The notes: a model not told the origin generated them from the sequence alone. 64,000 nucleotides of DNA from Stenotrophomonas pavanii (GCF_900101175.1 NZ_FNFQ01000004.1:124001-188000); one strand, 5' to 3'. Shown: positions 19,426-31,324, counted from the first letter of the stretch. Numbers and translations: made by a program.

Positions 19426-19512
19426 GTAGAGTCGACTGTCAGTCGACTGCTCTTCGATCAGATAGCGAAACCGCCGCGCTGCGCGCGATAGTCGACTGAC
19501 AGTCGACTCTAC
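19426..19512. repeat. Inverted pair of SMAG palindromes, AGTCGACT subfamily
   Basis: The forward unit at 19426-19448 is GTAG, AGTCGACT, GTC, AGTCGACT. The inverted unit is at 19490-19512. A truncated third head (GTAGAGTCGACC) is at about 19412. The stem is unrelated to the common TGCCGGCC stem although the GTAG head is kept. Confidence 0.88.
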
Positions 19513-19627
19513 GCCGGCGGGCTTCCGCGGAGCCCCGGCTGCACAACCAGCCCGCCATGACTTCCCGCCGATTGTCGCCACCGCGCTGAGCGCGTAGGGT
19601 GCGGGCAACCCTGTCCTGGAGTGCACC

Positions 19628-21427
19628 ATGAAGCCGATCGCTTTGGCCGTTGCCCTGGCCCTGACCGCTGCACCGCTGCTGTCCGCACCGCCGGCGCTGG
19701 CCGCACCCGCCGCCAAGGCCGCCACGCCGGCCAGCCCGGCCTGGGTGGCCCGCAGCAATGCGCTGGCGCAGATCCTGCTCGATGCACAGGGCCCGTTCCA
19801 GCCGGAAGAAACCGGCTTCTTCGGCGTGCCCGGCTACGACGACAAGGTCGCCGACCTCGGCCCCGACAACGGCAAGCGCTACCGTGCCGCGATGGCCAAG
19901 GCCCGCGATGAGCTGAAGGCGAAGCTGGCCACCGAGAAGGATCCCAACGTCCGCCAGGACCTGGAGATCATGATCCATGCCGCCAACCAGAACATCGAAG
20001 GCAGCGAGCTCAACGAGAAGTACCTGCTGCCGTGGAGCGATGCGCCGCAGACGGTGTTCAGCGGCCTCAACCTGCTGCTGTCCGACCAGGTGCCGGCCGA
20101 GCGCCGTGCCAAGGCGCTTGGCCGCCTCAAGGCCTATGCCGGCCTGCAGCCGGGCGGCACCGCGTTCACCACGCTGGCCCGCCAGCGCTACGAAGAGCGC
20201 TTGAAGGACAGCAGCCTGCTGCAGCCGACGAAGATCGAAGTGCAGCAGTCGCTGGACAACGTCGAGACCTACATCACCGGCATCGAGTCGCTGCTGAAGA
20301 AGTACCAGATCGCCGACGCTGACGAGGCGATGAAAACCCTGGCCGGGCAGATGAAGGACTACGCTGCCTGGACCCGCAAGGAAGTGCTGCCGAAGGCACG
20401 CACCGATGCGCGCCTGCCGGCGCCGCTGTACGCCTACCAGCTCAAGCAGGTCGGCATCGACATCGATCCGAAGCTGCTGATGCAGCGCGCGCAGCTGGAG
20501 TTCATGGAAACCCGCTCGGCGATGCAGCAGCTGGCGCCGCTGGTGGTGAAGGCCAAGGGCCTGAAGGTGGCCGATCCCAGCGATCCGGTGGCGGTGATCC
20601 GCGCGCTGAAGGCCGACAAGATCGCCGACGACCATCTTGAAGGCCACTACCGCAAGGTGATCGACGCGATCGATCCGCTGATCCGCGAGCACGCCATCGT
20701 CGACGTGCCCAAGCGCGCCATGCAGATGCGCCTGGGTTCGGCCGCCGAGAGCGCGGCCAGCCCGGCACCGCACTTCCTGCCGGCGCCCCTGGTCAACAAC
20801 ACCGGGCAGCAGGGCACCTTCGTGCTGCCGCTGGGCAATCCGGCGGCGGGCCCGGGCGCGCAGTACGACGACTTCAACTTCGGTGCGGCGGCGTGGACGC
20901 TGAGCGCGCATGAAGGCCGCCCCGGCCACGAGCTGCAGTTCACCGCGATGGTCGAGCGTGGCGTGTCGCTGGCACGCACCATGTTCGCGTTCAATTCGGT
21001 GAACGTGGAAGGCTGGGCGCTGTATGCCGAGGCCGAGATGGTGCCCTACGAACCGCTGGACGGGCAGATGATCGCCCTGCAGTTCCGCCTGCTGCGCGCC
21101 GCGCGCGCAATGCTCGACCCGATGCTCAACCTGGGCCTGACCGACCGCGCCAACGGCGAGCGCGTGCTGATGGAGCAGGTCGGCCTGTCCAAGGCGATGG
21201 CCACCCAGGAACTGGACCGCTACATGGTGCGCATGCCGGGCCAGGCCGGCAGCTACTTCTACGGTTACACCCGCATCCTGGAGCTGCGCATGCAGACCGA
21301 GCTGGCACTGGGTGCGAAGTTCGATCGCCTCGCGTTCAACAACTTCCTGCTCGACCAGGGCCTGCTGCCGCCGGACCAGCTGGCCGACGCGGTGAACAAG
21401 GTGTTCGTGCCGAAGTACACGCGCTGA
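19628..21427 (+). CDS. DUF885 family secreted protein, putative metallopeptidase
   Basis: This 599-residue protein has a signal peptide (MKPIALAVALALTAAPLLSAPPALA) and then the DUF885 domain over nearly its full length. The zinc-site candidate is the segment SAHEGRPGHELQFTAMVERG (HExxxGH type) followed by EGWALYAEAEM and the conserved GQAGSYFYGYTRILELR near the C-terminus. DUF885 members are related to M32/M2-like peptidases and are commonly annotated as periplasmic peptidases, but substrates are not known. It stands alone between two inverted repeat pairs. Confidence 0.85.
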   Translation: MKPIALAVALALTAAPLLSAPPALAAPAAKAATPASPAWVARSNALAQILLDAQGPFQPEETGFFGVPGYDDKVADLGPDNGKRYRAAMAKARDELKAKLATEKDPNVRQDLEIMIHAANQNIEGSELNEKYLLPWSDAPQTVFSGLNLLLSDQVPAERRAKALGRLKAYAGLQPGGTAFTTLARQRYEERLKDSSLLQPTKIEVQQSLDNVETYITGIESLLKKYQIADADEAMKTLAGQMKDYAAWTRKEVLPKARTDARLPAPLYAYQLKQVGIDIDPKLLMQRAQLEFMETRSAMQQLAPLVVKAKGLKVADPSDPVAVIRALKADKIADDHLEGHYRKVIDAIDPLIREHAIVDVPKRAMQMRLGSAAESAASPAPHFLPAPLVNNTGQQGTFVLPLGNPAAGPGAQYDDFNFGAAAWTLSAHEGRPGHELQFTAMVERGVSLARTMFAFNSVNVEGWALYAEAEMVPYEPLDGQMIALQFRLLRAARAMLDPMLNLGLTDRANGERVLMEQVGLSKAMATQELDRYMVRMPGQAGSYFYGYTRILELRMQTELALGAKFDRLAFNNFLLDQGLLPPDQLADAVNKVFVPKYTR

Positions 21428-21436
21428 ACCCCTCCG

Positions 21437-21512
21437 GTAGTGCCGGCCGCTGGCCGGCATTCCTCTGGCGTAGAGAGGATTTCTGAGGTTGCCGGCCAGC
21501 GGCCGGCACTAC
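21437..21512. repeat. Inverted pair of SMAG palindromes
   Basis: Head-to-head units of the TGCCGGCC subfamily at 21437-21459 (forward) and 21490-21512 (reverse), 30 bp apart. They lie between two convergent genes. Confidence 0.9.
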
Positions 21513-21531
21513 CTGCGGTGAGGCTGCCGCG

Positions 21532-21990
21532 TCACCGCTGCGGCGTGATCACCTGCGTCGGCAACCGCGCCGGCGGTTCCGGGTTGGGTACCCAGATCGC
21601 CACGCCGGCGGCGCGCTTCTGCGTGGTCGGAATACCAATGCCGACGCCGCCACCCACGTGCGAGCCGAACGTGCCGGCGCCCACGGACATGCCCACCGGC
21701 GAGCCGCTGCTGCCCACGCCCATCAGCACCACCCCATTGGCGCCCAGTGCGGCGGCTTCACGCTTCAGGCGCGCCACTGCAGCGTCGGTCTGGCCCTGCG
21801 TGCCGAAGCCCACGGCAGACGCCGATTCCAGCTGCGCGATTTCCTGGGAGCCGGCCGGTGGCGTGGAATAGATCTGGACCAGTGCCGGGTCGATCGGCGC
21901 GCGGGCGCGGCCCAGCATGACCTTGGAGGTGCTGGCACAACCGGCGGCGACCAGCAGGATGGCCGCCAACGCGGCCCAACGGATGTTCAT
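21532..21990 (-). CDS. Small Gly-rich lipoprotein
   Basis: This 152-residue protein has a lipoprotein signal (ILLVAAGC, Cys18). The next part contains LVQIYSTPPAGSQEIAQLES followed by a Lys/Arg-rich helix LKREAAALGANGVVLMGV, a pattern reminiscent of small lipoproteins with YbjQ/DUF4156-like folds that assemble around a conserved GAN motif. A Gly-rich segment (GAGTFGSHVGGGVGIGI) fills the centre, and a Pro-rich tail follows. Family assignment is tentative. No operon partner on this strand is close. Confidence 0.7.
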   Translation of the reverse strand: MNIRWAALAAILLVAAGCASTSKVMLGRARAPIDPALVQIYSTPPAGSQEIAQLESASAVGFGTQGQTDAAVARLKREAAALGANGVVLMGVGSSGSPVGMSVGAGTFGSHVGGGVGIGIPTTQKRAAGVAIWVPNPEPPARLPTQVITPQR

Positions 21991-22174
21991 GGCACGACCC
22001 CTGTAGGACTGGTTGCGATCATCGGCGGGCTACTCTGAATCGGTGCCAACCCCCCGGCCAGGGCAGCCACGGCCGCACGCTATCACGGTGCGGGTGACAG
22101 CCCCGCCAAGGGCAGTAGGCGGCGGCAGCGGGAACGACTATGGTGGGGACAGGAACCAACGACGGGAGAGCGGA

Positions 22175-22423
22175 ATGGGTGTGATCAGTCTGTTGTGGGG
22201 CGTGCTGGCGCTGCTGTGGATGATCCTGGCGCTGATTCCGCTGCTCGGCTGGGGCAACTGGTTCCTGATCCCGTTCGCCGCCGTCGGTGCGGTGATCGCC
22301 GCGCTGGGCATCCTGTTCACCCACCCCAGCAAGCGCGGCCGGGCCTGGGCCGGGCTGGTGCTGAACGGCATCGTGGTGGTGGTCGGCATCCTGCGCCTGG
22401 GCCTGGGGGGCGGCGTGATCTGA
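22175..22423 (+). CDS. Small two-helix membrane protein
   Basis: This 82-residue protein has two long hydrophobic stretches (VISLLWGVLALLWMILAL and FLIPFAAVGAVIAALGILF) plus a third C-terminal one (GLVLNGIVVVVGILRLGLGG). A GGGAGAGCGGA ribosome-binding site precedes the ATG at 22175, which decides the start against an earlier in-frame ATG at 22013. It resembles short DUF4190-like inner-membrane proteins. Function is unknown. The bestrophin gene follows after 122 bp. Confidence 0.7.
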   Translation: MGVISLLWGVLALLWMILALIPLLGWGNWFLIPFAAVGAVIAALGILFTHPSKRGRAWAGLVLNGIVVVVGILRLGLGGGVI

Positions 22424-22545
22424 CCCCGGCGCCGGGTGCGACAGGGCGTCGCAGGTGCACGGCTGCCGGCCGGGCAGGGGCGTACAATGAGCGGCTGCGC
22501 GAGCCCCCCGCGTGCCTGTGAATCCGCGCCCGGCGCGGCTGCCCG

Positions 22546-24472
<1,927 letters not shown>

Positions 24473-24504
24473 CAATAGCGCCACGATAGACGGAGGACTG
24501 CGCG

Positions 24505-24774
24505 ATGGGACCCGAACTGGGATGGATGCAATGGCTGATCTGGGGCACCGGTACGCTGGTGTTCGGCGCCATCATCGTCGGTGTCTTCATCGCCGCGTGG
24601 CGGGCCGGCAAGCGCCCGCCGGAACAGCTCTCCGCTGCCCGCCGCGTGGCCCGTGAGCAGGCGCTGCCGGACAGCGTGCAGGCCGAGCTGGCCGCGTTGA
24701 ACCAGCGCAAGGACAACGGCCAGCTGAGTGAGCTGGAGTACGAGCAGCAGCGTGCCAAGGTGTTGTCGCGCTGA
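24505..24774 (+). CDS. SHOCT domain small membrane protein
   Basis: This 89-residue protein has one transmembrane helix (WLIWGTGTLVFGAIIVGVFIAAW) and ends with a SHOCT motif (LAALNQRKDNGQLSELEYEQQRAKVL), a short helical module thought to mediate oligomerisation. It starts at 24505 after the AGACGGAGGA ribosome-binding site. It is 32 bp after hemB and probably in the same transcript, which a palindrome at 24787 may end. Confidence 0.8.
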   Translation: MGPELGWMQWLIWGTGTLVFGAIIVGVFIAAWRAGKRPPEQLSAARRVAREQALPDSVQAELAALNQRKDNGQLSELEYEQQRAKVLSR

Positions 24775-24786
24775 CGGGCAATGCCC

Positions 24787-24825
24787 GGGGTCGGATCCCT
24801 TTCCGCAGGAAAGCGCTCTGACCCC
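24787..24825. repeat. GGGGTCGGATCCCTTT palindrome, family 3
   Basis: GGGGTC, GGATCCCTTTCC, loop GCA, GGAAAGCGCTC and GACCCC form an imperfect inverted repeat related to 16451-16493. It lies between convergent genes. Confidence 0.8.
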
Positions 24826-24856
24826 TTCGCGGGCGCCATCCACGCGCGGCGTGGAT

Positions 24857-25720
24857 CTACCGCACGCACCCGGCCACCGCCGCCACCTTCGGCACCGCCA
24901 ACCGGTACACGTCCACGCCACCGGCACGCGGGGCCTTCGCCGCGCTGCTGACCACCAGCATCTCCGCCGGCTTGGCGTTGTCGATCACCGGCGCGCCGGT
25001 CCAGCCGCCGGCCTGGTTGAACGACAGCCCCAGCGGCTGCAGCGCCGCGCCGCTCCACGCGCAGCCGCTGCTCCACACCTGCGCGGTTGCACCGCTGCCG
25101 CGGCTGAACACCACGGCGCCATCCTGGCCCAGCCAGTCGCCGTCGGTTTCATCGTCGGCGCTGTTCAATGCGCTCAGCGCGCTGGCCGGGCCGCGCCTGC
25201 CGTTCGCATCCAGCGGCGCCACGAACAGATCCCAGCCAGCGCCGCGGCCCTGCTGGCGGGCAAACAGCAGCTGCTTGCCGTCCACGCTCAGCGCCGGCCC
25301 GCGCTCTTCCCGGCGCCCGCCGTCACCGGCCAGCGGCTGCGCAGGGCCCAGCTGGCCGTCGGCGGCCAACGCGGCGCGGTACAGCGCCAGCGCGCCCTCG
25401 CGACCGGCCGCGAACAGCAGCCAGCGGCCATCCCGGCTGAAGTAGGGATCGCGGGCTTCACCGGCCACGCTGACCGGCAGTGCCTGGGCCTGCTGCCAGC
25501 GGCCGTCCACCACGCGCGCCTCCCACAGGCCCCAGCCGGCCTCGCCGCGGCGGGCGAAGACGATGCGCTGGCCATCGGCGCTGATCGTGGCGCGGCCCTC
25601 GTCGGCGCGGGTCGAGACCACGCCCATGCCTTCGATGCCGTACTCGTTCAACGCCATCGCCACGGGGGCAGAGAGTAGACTGGCGGCGAGCACCAGCAGG
25701 GGCGGGGTGATGCGCATCAT
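24857..25720 (-). CDS. Secreted PD40 (TolB-like) propeller protein
   Basis: This 287-residue protein starts with a signal peptide ([23 protein letters not shown]) and then contains repeated WD40-like PD40 blades: [45 protein letters not shown]. These resemble the TolB C-terminal propeller and peptidase propellers but no hydrolase domain is attached. Two cysteines near the end (SSGCAWSG and AGCVR) may form a disulfide. Adjacent ATG codons at 25720 and 25717 are both possible starts. It is divergent from aroE, 48 bp away. Function unknown. Confidence 0.75.
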   Translation of the reverse strand: MMRITPPLLVLAASLLSAPVAMALNEYGIEGMGVVSTRADEGRATISADGQRIVFARRGEAGWGLWEARVVDGRWQQAQALPVSVAGEARDPYFSRDGRWLLFAAGREGALALYRAALAADGQLGPAQPLAGDGGRREERGPALSVDGKQLLFARQQGRGAGWDLFVAPLDANGRRGPASALSALNSADDETDGDWLGQDGAVVFSRGSGATAQVWSSGCAWSGAALQPLGLSFNQAGGWTGAPVIDNAKPAEMLVVSSAAKAPRAGGVDVYRLAVPKVAAVAGCVR

Positions 25721-25768
25721 CCAGATCCGTGCATGAAAGAGCATCAGTCTAGCCAGCTTGAGGATTCC

Positions 25769-26614
25769 ATGACCGACCGTTACGCCGTCTTCGGACACCC
25801 CGTTGCCCACTCGAAGTCGCCGCAGATCCACGCGACGTTCGGTCGCCAGGAAGGCATCGCCATCGACTACCGTGCGATCGACCTGGCGCCGGATGCCTTC
25901 CTGGCCGGGCTGGACGCCTTCGCCGCCGAGGGCGGTGTCGGCGCCAACGTCACCCTGCCACACAAGGAAGCCGCGTTCTCGGTGTGCACCACGCTGACCG
26001 CACGGGCGCGCCGCGCCGGCTCGGTCAACACGCTGCTGCGCAAGGGCGACCGCTGGCACGGCGACACCACCGATGGCATCGGCCTGGTGCGCGACCTGAC
26101 CGACCGCCATGGCCTGGACCTGCGTGGCCGCCGCGTGCTGATGATCGGTGCCGGTGGCTCGGCGCGCAGCGTCGCACCGGCGCTGCTGGATGCCGGCATC
26201 ACCGAACTGGTGGTGGTGAACCGCACGCCGGAGCGCGCCGATGAACTGATCGACGCGATGGGCGAGCCGGGCCGCGCGATCAGCCGCTACTGGGAAGACC
26301 TGCGCGAGCTGGGCGACTTCGAACTGATCGTCAATGCCACCTCGGCCGGGCGCGACCGCGACGTCGAGTTCAAGCTGCCGCTGTCGCTGGTCAATTCGAT
26401 GACCACCGCCGTCGACCTGAACTACGGCGAGGCGGCCATCGCTTTCCTGGCCTGGGCCCGTGCGGCGAACTGCCGCAATACCGTGGATGGCCTGGGCATG
26501 CTGGTCGAGCAGGCGGCCGAGAGCTTCCTGCAGTGGCACGGCGTGCGCCCGCAGACCGACGAGGTCTACCAGTCGCTGCGCCAGGGCTCGGCCGTGCTGG
26601 CCGGCGAGGACTGA
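25769..26614 (+). CDS. aroE: Shikimate dehydrogenase
   Basis: This 281-residue enzyme reduces 3-dehydroshikimate to shikimate with NADPH. The substrate motif [16 protein letters not shown] is at the N-terminus, the catalytic lysine is in [11 protein letters not shown], and the NADP site is [17 protein letters not shown] followed by [10 protein letters not shown] placed the start at 25769, giving [12 protein letters not shown] as in orthologues; an in-frame ATG at 25733 would add twelve unlikely residues. A membrane protein gene follows after 3 bp, so both are likely translated from one mRNA. Confidence 0.95.
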   Translation: MTDRYAVFGHPVAHSKSPQIHATFGRQEGIAIDYRAIDLAPDAFLAGLDAFAAEGGVGANVTLPHKEAAFSVCTTLTARARRAGSVNTLLRKGDRWHGDTTDGIGLVRDLTDRHGLDLRGRRVLMIGAGGSARSVAPALLDAGITELVVVNRTPERADELIDAMGEPGRAISRYWEDLRELGDFELIVNATSAGRDRDVEFKLPLSLVNSMTTAVDLNYGEAAIAFLAWARAANCRNTVDGLGMLVEQAAESFLQWHGVRPQTDEVYQSLRQGSAVLAGED

Positions 26615-26617
26615 TCG

Positions 26618-26971
26618 ATGGACAGCACGACGTTGATGGTGACCGTGCTGAGCATGGTCGGCGTGCGCCTGCCGGTGCTGATCGCGCTGTGCATCGGCCT
26701 GGTCTGGGTGGTCGGCGCGCCGCGCGATGCCACCCGCACCGGTGCCCTGGTCGGCCTGCTGCTGTTGCTGCTGTCCAGCCTGGGCGGCCTGGCGGCGGGC
26801 ATGCTGCCGATGTGGCTGGTCAGCAGTGGTAATTTCGGCGCCGTGTCGGGCATGGGTGCCATCCTCGGCGTGCTGCATTTCGCACTGGCCATGGTCGAGG
26901 CCATCGGCGTGGTGCTGCTGGTGTGGGCGCTGGTGCGCCTGCTGCGTAGCCGTCCCGCCCCGGTCGCCTGA
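26618..26971 (+). CDS. Small integral membrane protein of unknown function
   Basis: This 117-residue protein has four hydrophobic segments (about 15-32, 42-62, 66-88, 92-110) and few charged residues. It starts 3 bp after aroE. No known motif is visible. The size and topology resemble uncharacterised DUF-type membrane proteins found next to aroE in Xanthomonadaceae, but that comparison is from memory and unsure. Confidence 0.65.
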   Translation: MDSTTLMVTVLSMVGVRLPVLIALCIGLVWVVGAPRDATRTGALVGLLLLLLSSLGGLAAGMLPMWLVSSGNFGAVSGMGAILGVLHFALAMVEAIGVVLLVWALVRLLRSRPAPVA

Positions 26972-27138
26972 GCGCTGGCGCCGGGCCACGCCCGGCGTGT
27001 TTCGCCCCTGTGCGGCGCGGGCTTCGGACCGTGCGCGCCGGCGGGCGTCGTCGCTGGCTCGTTCAGGGTGCCGGCAACAGTGAACGCGGCCGGCCATGCG
27101 ACAATGACCGGCCTGATCCAGCCACGGTAACTCCCGGC

Positions 27139-29241
27139 GTGACCGAAACCGTCGCCGCTCCGCGCACGCTCGATGACCCCTTGAAGGACGCGATCCGCAA
27201 GGCGTACACGACGCTGCAGGCCAATACGCCCGGCTTCTCCACCCGCCGCTCGCAGAGCCAGATGATCGGCGTGGTGTCGCGCGCGCTGTCGAAGAGCGGT
27301 GGCGTTGGCGTGGTCGAGGCGCCCACCGGCGTCGGCAAGAGCTTGGGTTACCTCACCGCGGGCGTACCGATTGCGCTGGCCACCAAGAAGAAGCTGGTGA
27401 TCAGCACCGGCACCGTGGCGCTGCAATCGCAGCTGGTCGAGCGCGACATTCCCAATTTCCTCAAGGCCACCGGCCTGGAAGCGACCGTGGCGCTGGCCAA
27501 GGGACGCACCCGCTACCTGTGCACGCGCAATGCCGCCGAGGCGCAGGGCGAGGGCTCGCAGGGCGGCATGTTCGAGGACGACGCGCCACTGTTCGACCGG
27601 CCGCTGGCGCCGATCGAGATGGACATCGCCAAGCGCCTGACCGACGCCTTCACCAGCGGCAGCTGGGATGGCGATATCGACAATGCGCCGGAGACCATCA
27701 GCCCCGGCCTGCGCAGCCGCATCACCACGCCGGCCTCGGGCTGCGCCGGGCGCCGCTGTGCCTACTCGGCGCAGTGCGCGGTGCTGCGCTCGCGCAATAC
27801 CGTGCGCGATGCGCAGATCGTGGTCACCAACCATGCGCTGCTGCTGTCGGCGCTGTCGATCGGTGACAGTGACAACGGCCAGCCGTTGATCGCCCCGCCG
27901 TCGGACATGCTGCTGGTGCTGGACGAGGGCCATCACATCGGCAACGTGGCGATCGACCAGGGCGCGGCCAGCCTGGCGCTGGACGAGATGGCCAAGCGTA
28001 CCGGCCGCCTGCAGATCCTGATCGCCGGCGCCTACCGCGCGGTCGACAAGGACCGCCTCGGCAACCTGCTGCCGAACGAAGCGATCGAAGTCGCCAGCAA
28101 CGTCGCCAAGCAGCTGCGCGCGTTCCGTGACCACGTCGAGCGGGTGTGGATGCCGGCGCCGGCGGACGAAGAGCCGATGTGGCGCGCGGCCAACGGGCGC
28201 CTGCCCGAGGCTTGGCGCGAGCCGATCGAGGCGCTGGCCGACGATACCCGCAGCCTCTACAACTGGGCGCATGCGGCCACCGCGCAGGTAGCCAAGGGCA
28301 AGCCGGACGATGCCGCGCGCGAGCGCCTGCAGCGCAACCTGGGCATGGCGCTGGAGATGATCGAGCAGCAGTACAACCTGTGGCAGGCCTGGCGCCGCGA
28401 GGACAAGGATGGCGCGCCGCCGATGGCGCGCTGGGTCACCGCCACCCGCGATGGCGACCTGGTGCTGCACGGCTCGCCGGTGTCGGCCGCGCACGTGCTG
28501 CGCAAGCTGCTGTGGGATGAAGTGGACTCGGTGGTGATGACCTCGGCGACGTTGACCGGTGGTGGCGATTTCCAGTCGCTGGCGATCGACAACGGCATCC
28601 CCGAAGACGCCGAGATGGTCTCGCTGTCCTCGCCGTTCGACCTGCCCAACCAGGCCGAGCTGATCGTGCCGAAATTTCCGGTCACGCCGGACGACCGCGA
28701 GGGCCATCCGCGCGAAGTGGCGCGCTATCTCGACACCGAACTGGACTGGGCCAAGGGCTCGATGGTGCTGTTCACCTCGCGCTGGAAGATGGAGAAGGTG
28801 GCCGGCCTGATGCCGGCCGCGCGCCGCAAGCAGGTGCTGGTGCAGGGCGAGATGTCCAAGACCCGGCTGATCGAGGAACACCTGCGGCGTGTCGAGGCAG
28901 GCGAGGGTTCGGTGCTGTTCGGCCTGAACTCGTTCGGCGAGGGCCTCGACCTGCCCGGCGAAGCCTGCACCACGGTAGTGATCACCCAGGTGCCGTTCGC
29001 GGTGCCGACCGACCCGCAGACCGCTACCCTCAGTGAATGGTTTGAGGGGCGTGGGCTGAATGCCTTCAACCTGATCGCCATTCCGCATGCGTTGCGCACG
29101 CTGACCCAGTTCGCCGGCCGCCTGATCCGCACCTCCACCGACACCGGCCGCGTGGTGATCCTCGACTCGCGGCTGCTGACCCGCCGCTACGGCAAGCGCA
29201 TCATCGACGCGCTGCCACCGTTCAAGCGCGTGATCGGCTGA
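27139..29241 (+). CDS. dinG: ATP-dependent DNA helicase DinG family (XPD-like)
   Basis: This 700-residue superfamily 2 helicase unwinds DNA, R-loops and forked structures. Walker A is APTGVGKS at residues 61-68 and motif II is VLDEGHHIGN (DEGH). An iron-sulfur cluster is suggested by four cysteines, in RYLCTRN, GCAGRRCAYSAQCAV. Motif VI-like FAGRLIRTSTDTGRVVILDSR is near the end. The GTG at 27139 gives VTETVAAPRT; the frame is open back to 27010 but the upstream codons lack family character. The gene stops just before a SMAG unit containing the RAYT-linked hairpin. Confidence 0.92.
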   Translation: MTETVAAPRTLDDPLKDAIRKAYTTLQANTPGFSTRRSQSQMIGVVSRALSKSGGVGVVEAPTGVGKSLGYLTAGVPIALATKKKLVISTGTVALQSQLVERDIPNFLKATGLEATVALAKGRTRYLCTRNAAEAQGEGSQGGMFEDDAPLFDRPLAPIEMDIAKRLTDAFTSGSWDGDIDNAPETISPGLRSRITTPASGCAGRRCAYSAQCAVLRSRNTVRDAQIVVTNHALLLSALSIGDSDNGQPLIAPPSDMLLVLDEGHHIGNVAIDQGAASLALDEMAKRTGRLQILIAGAYRAVDKDRLGNLLPNEAIEVASNVAKQLRAFRDHVERVWMPAPADEEPMWRAANGRLPEAWREPIEALADDTRSLYNWAHAATAQVAKGKPDDAARERLQRNLGMALEMIEQQYNLWQAWRREDKDGAPPMARWVTATRDGDLVLHGSPVSAAHVLRKLLWDEVDSVVMTSATLTGGGDFQSLAIDNGIPEDAEMVSLSSPFDLPNQAELIVPKFPVTPDDREGHPREVARYLDTELDWAKGSMVLFTSRWKMEKVAGLMPAARRKQVLVQGEMSKTRLIEEHLRRVEAGEGSVLFGLNSFGEGLDLPGEACTTVVITQVPFAVPTDPQTATLSEWFEGRGLNAFNLIAIPHALRTLTQFAGRLIRTSTDTGRVVILDSRLLTRRYGKRIIDALPPFKRVIG

Positions 29242-29244
29242 CCG

Positions 29245-29361
29245 GTAGTGCCGGCCGCTGGCCGTCAAAAAGGGGACGGAGGGGATTAAGTCGTTTTAGG
29301 CACAAACGACTTAATCCCCTCCGTCCCCTTTTTCCAGATGCCGGCCAGCGGCCGGCACTAC
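29245..29361. repeat. SMAG pair interrupted by a perfect 30-bp-arm hairpin
   Basis: A forward SMAG unit starts at 29245 and a reverse one ends at 29361. Between them is a perfect inverted repeat: arms 29267-29296 and 29304-29333, each 30 bases, with a 7-base loop TAGGCAC. The arms are the same sequence as those flanking the RAYT gene at 11.75 kb. The left SMAG unit is short by its last bases (GGCCGTC), as if the hairpin was inserted at its 3' side. Confidence 0.92.
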
Positions 29362-29371
29362 CGGATCGGCA

Positions 29372-31210
29372 TCAATCGCCGAGCAGGGCGGTGTTGCGTA
29401 CGGCGCCCTTGTCGGCGCTGGTGGCCAGCAGGGCGTAGGCCTTCAACGCGCTGGTGACCTTGCGTGGGCGCGGCGCGCGCGGCTTCCAGCCGCGTGCATC
29501 GGCATGGGCGCGGCGCTGGGCCAGCGTGGCCTCATCCAGCAGCAGGTCGATGCGGCGGGCCGGGATGTCGATGCGGATGCGGTCGCCGTCTTCCACCAGG
29601 CCGATCGTGCCGCCGCTGGCGGCTTCCGGCGAGACGTGGCCGATCGACAGGCCCGAGGTACCGCCGGAGAAACGGCCGTCGGTGAGCAGCGCGCACTGCT
29701 TGCCCAGCCCCTTCGATTTCAGGTAGCTGGTCGGGTACAGCATCTCCTGCATGCCGGGGCCGCCCTTGGGGCCTTCGTAGCGGATCACCACCACCTCGCC
29801 CGGCTGCACTTCGTCGGCGAGGATGCCGGCGACGGCGGCGTCCTGGCTTTCATAGACGCGCGCGGGGCCTTCGAACACGTGGATCGATTCGTCCACGCCG
29901 GCGGTTTTCACCACGCAGCCATCCACGGCCAGGTTGCCGCGCAACACGGCGAGGCCCCCTTCCAGCGAATACGCATGCTGCAACGAACGGATGCAGCCTT
30001 CGGCACGGTCCACGTCCAGCGTCGGCCAGCGCGTGGCCTGGCTGAAAGCCTCCTGGGTGGGAATGCCGGCCGGGCCGGCCTTGAAGAAGGTATGCAGGGT
30101 GTCGTTGTCACTGCGCACTACATCCCAGCGTTCCAGTGCGTCGGCCAGGCTGGCGCTGTGTACGGTCGGCACCGTGGTATCGAGCAGGCCGGCACGGTCC
30201 AGTTCACCCAGGATGCCGAACACACCACCGGCGCGGTGCACGTCCTCGATGTGGTACTTGGGCGTGTTCGGCGCCACCTTGCAGAGCTGCGGTACGCGCC
30301 GCGACAGCGCATCGATATGGGTCAGGTCGAAGTCGACCTCCGCCTCCTGCGCAGCGGCCAGCAGGTGCAGGATGGTGTTGGTGGAACCGCCCATGGCGAT
30401 ATCCAGGGTCATTGCATTGGCGAACGCGGCCTGGGTGGCGATGCCACGCGGCAGTGCCGTCGGATCCTCGCCGCCATACCAGCGGTGGCAGAGTTCGACG
30501 ATCAGGCGGCCGGCGCGGCGGAACAGCGCTTCGCGGTCGGCATGGGTGGCCAGCGTGGTGCCGTTGCCCGGCAGCGACAGGCCCAGCGCTTCGGTCAGGC
30601 AGTTCATCGAGTTGGCGGTGAACATGCCCGAGCAGGAACCGCAGGTGGGGCAGGCGCTGCGCTCGAACGCGGCCACCTTCTCGTCGGAGGCGCTGTCATC
30701 GGCGGCCACCACCATCGCATCGACCAGGTCCAGCTTGTGCTCGGACAGCTTGGTCTTGCCCGCTTCCATTGGCCCGCCGGAGACGAACACCACCGGGATG
30801 TTGAGGCGCAGCGCGGCCATCAGCATGCCGGGGGTGATCTTGTCGCAGTTGCTGATGCACACCAGCGCGTCGGCGCAGTGCGCGTTGACCATGTACTCCA
30901 CGGCGTCGGCGATGATCTCGCGGCTGGGCAGCGAATACAGCATGCCGTCGTGGCCCATCGCGATGCCGTCGTCCACGGCGATGGTGTTGAATTCCTTGGC
31001 GACGCCGCCGACCTGTTCGATCTCGCGCGCGACCAGTTGGCCGAGGTCCTTCAGGTGCACGTGGCCGGGCACGAACTGGGTGAAGGAGTTGGCGATGGCG
31101 ATGATCGGCTTGTGGAAGTCGCCGTCCTTCATGCCGGTGGCACGCCACAGGGCGCGGGCGCCGGCCATGTTGCGGCCGGCGGTGGAGGTACGGGAACGGT
31201 ATTCGGGCAT
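29372..31210 (-). CDS. ilvD: Dihydroxy-acid dehydratase
   Basis: This 612-residue cytosolic enzyme dehydrates dihydroxyisovalerate and dihydroxymethylvalerate in valine, isoleucine and leucine synthesis. Its iron-sulfur ligands lie in [12 protein letters not shown] and [21 protein letters not shown]. The C-terminal half has [17 protein letters not shown] and [20 protein letters not shown]. The start at 31210 gives [20 protein letters not shown], the usual N-terminus; longer frames upstream are artefacts of repeats. Length matches the 610-620 residues of the gammaproteobacterial type. It stands alone on this strand. Confidence 0.97.
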   Translation of the reverse strand: MPEYRSRTSTAGRNMAGARALWRATGMKDGDFHKPIIAIANSFTQFVPGHVHLKDLGQLVAREIEQVGGVAKEFNTIAVDDGIAMGHDGMLYSLPSREIIADAVEYMVNAHCADALVCISNCDKITPGMLMAALRLNIPVVFVSGGPMEAGKTKLSEHKLDLVDAMVVAADDSASDEKVAAFERSACPTCGSCSGMFTANSMNCLTEALGLSLPGNGTTLATHADREALFRRAGRLIVELCHRWYGGEDPTALPRGIATQAAFANAMTLDIAMGGSTNTILHLLAAAQEAEVDFDLTHIDALSRRVPQLCKVAPNTPKYHIEDVHRAGGVFGILGELDRAGLLDTTVPTVHSASLADALERWDVVRSDNDTLHTFFKAGPAGIPTQEAFSQATRWPTLDVDRAEGCIRSLQHAYSLEGGLAVLRGNLAVDGCVVKTAGVDESIHVFEGPARVYESQDAAVAGILADEVQPGEVVVIRYEGPKGGPGMQEMLYPTSYLKSKGLGKQCALLTDGRFSGGTSGLSIGHVSPEAASGGTIGLVEDGDRIRIDIPARRIDLLLDEATLAQRRAHADARGWKPRAPRPRKVTSALKAYALLATSADKGAVRNTALLGD

Positions 31211-31324
31211 GGCGGGCGGAACGGGCGGGCCGTACGACGTGGGGGTCGCCCGATCATGGCCAATTTTTTCGGTTGCTGCTGCAACCACCGGAGGTGGTCC
31301 GGCCGGGCTGCGCCCGCACCCGCG

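Noticed and set aside
22483..22488. TACAAT as a -10 box for the bestrophin-hemB unit
   Set aside because: No acceptable -35 hexamer at 16-18 bp and the surrounding sequence is very GC-rich.
26566..29268. A 900-codon minus-strand frame opposite dinG
   Set aside because: Antisense shadow; no motif, low-complexity His/Gln/Arg content.
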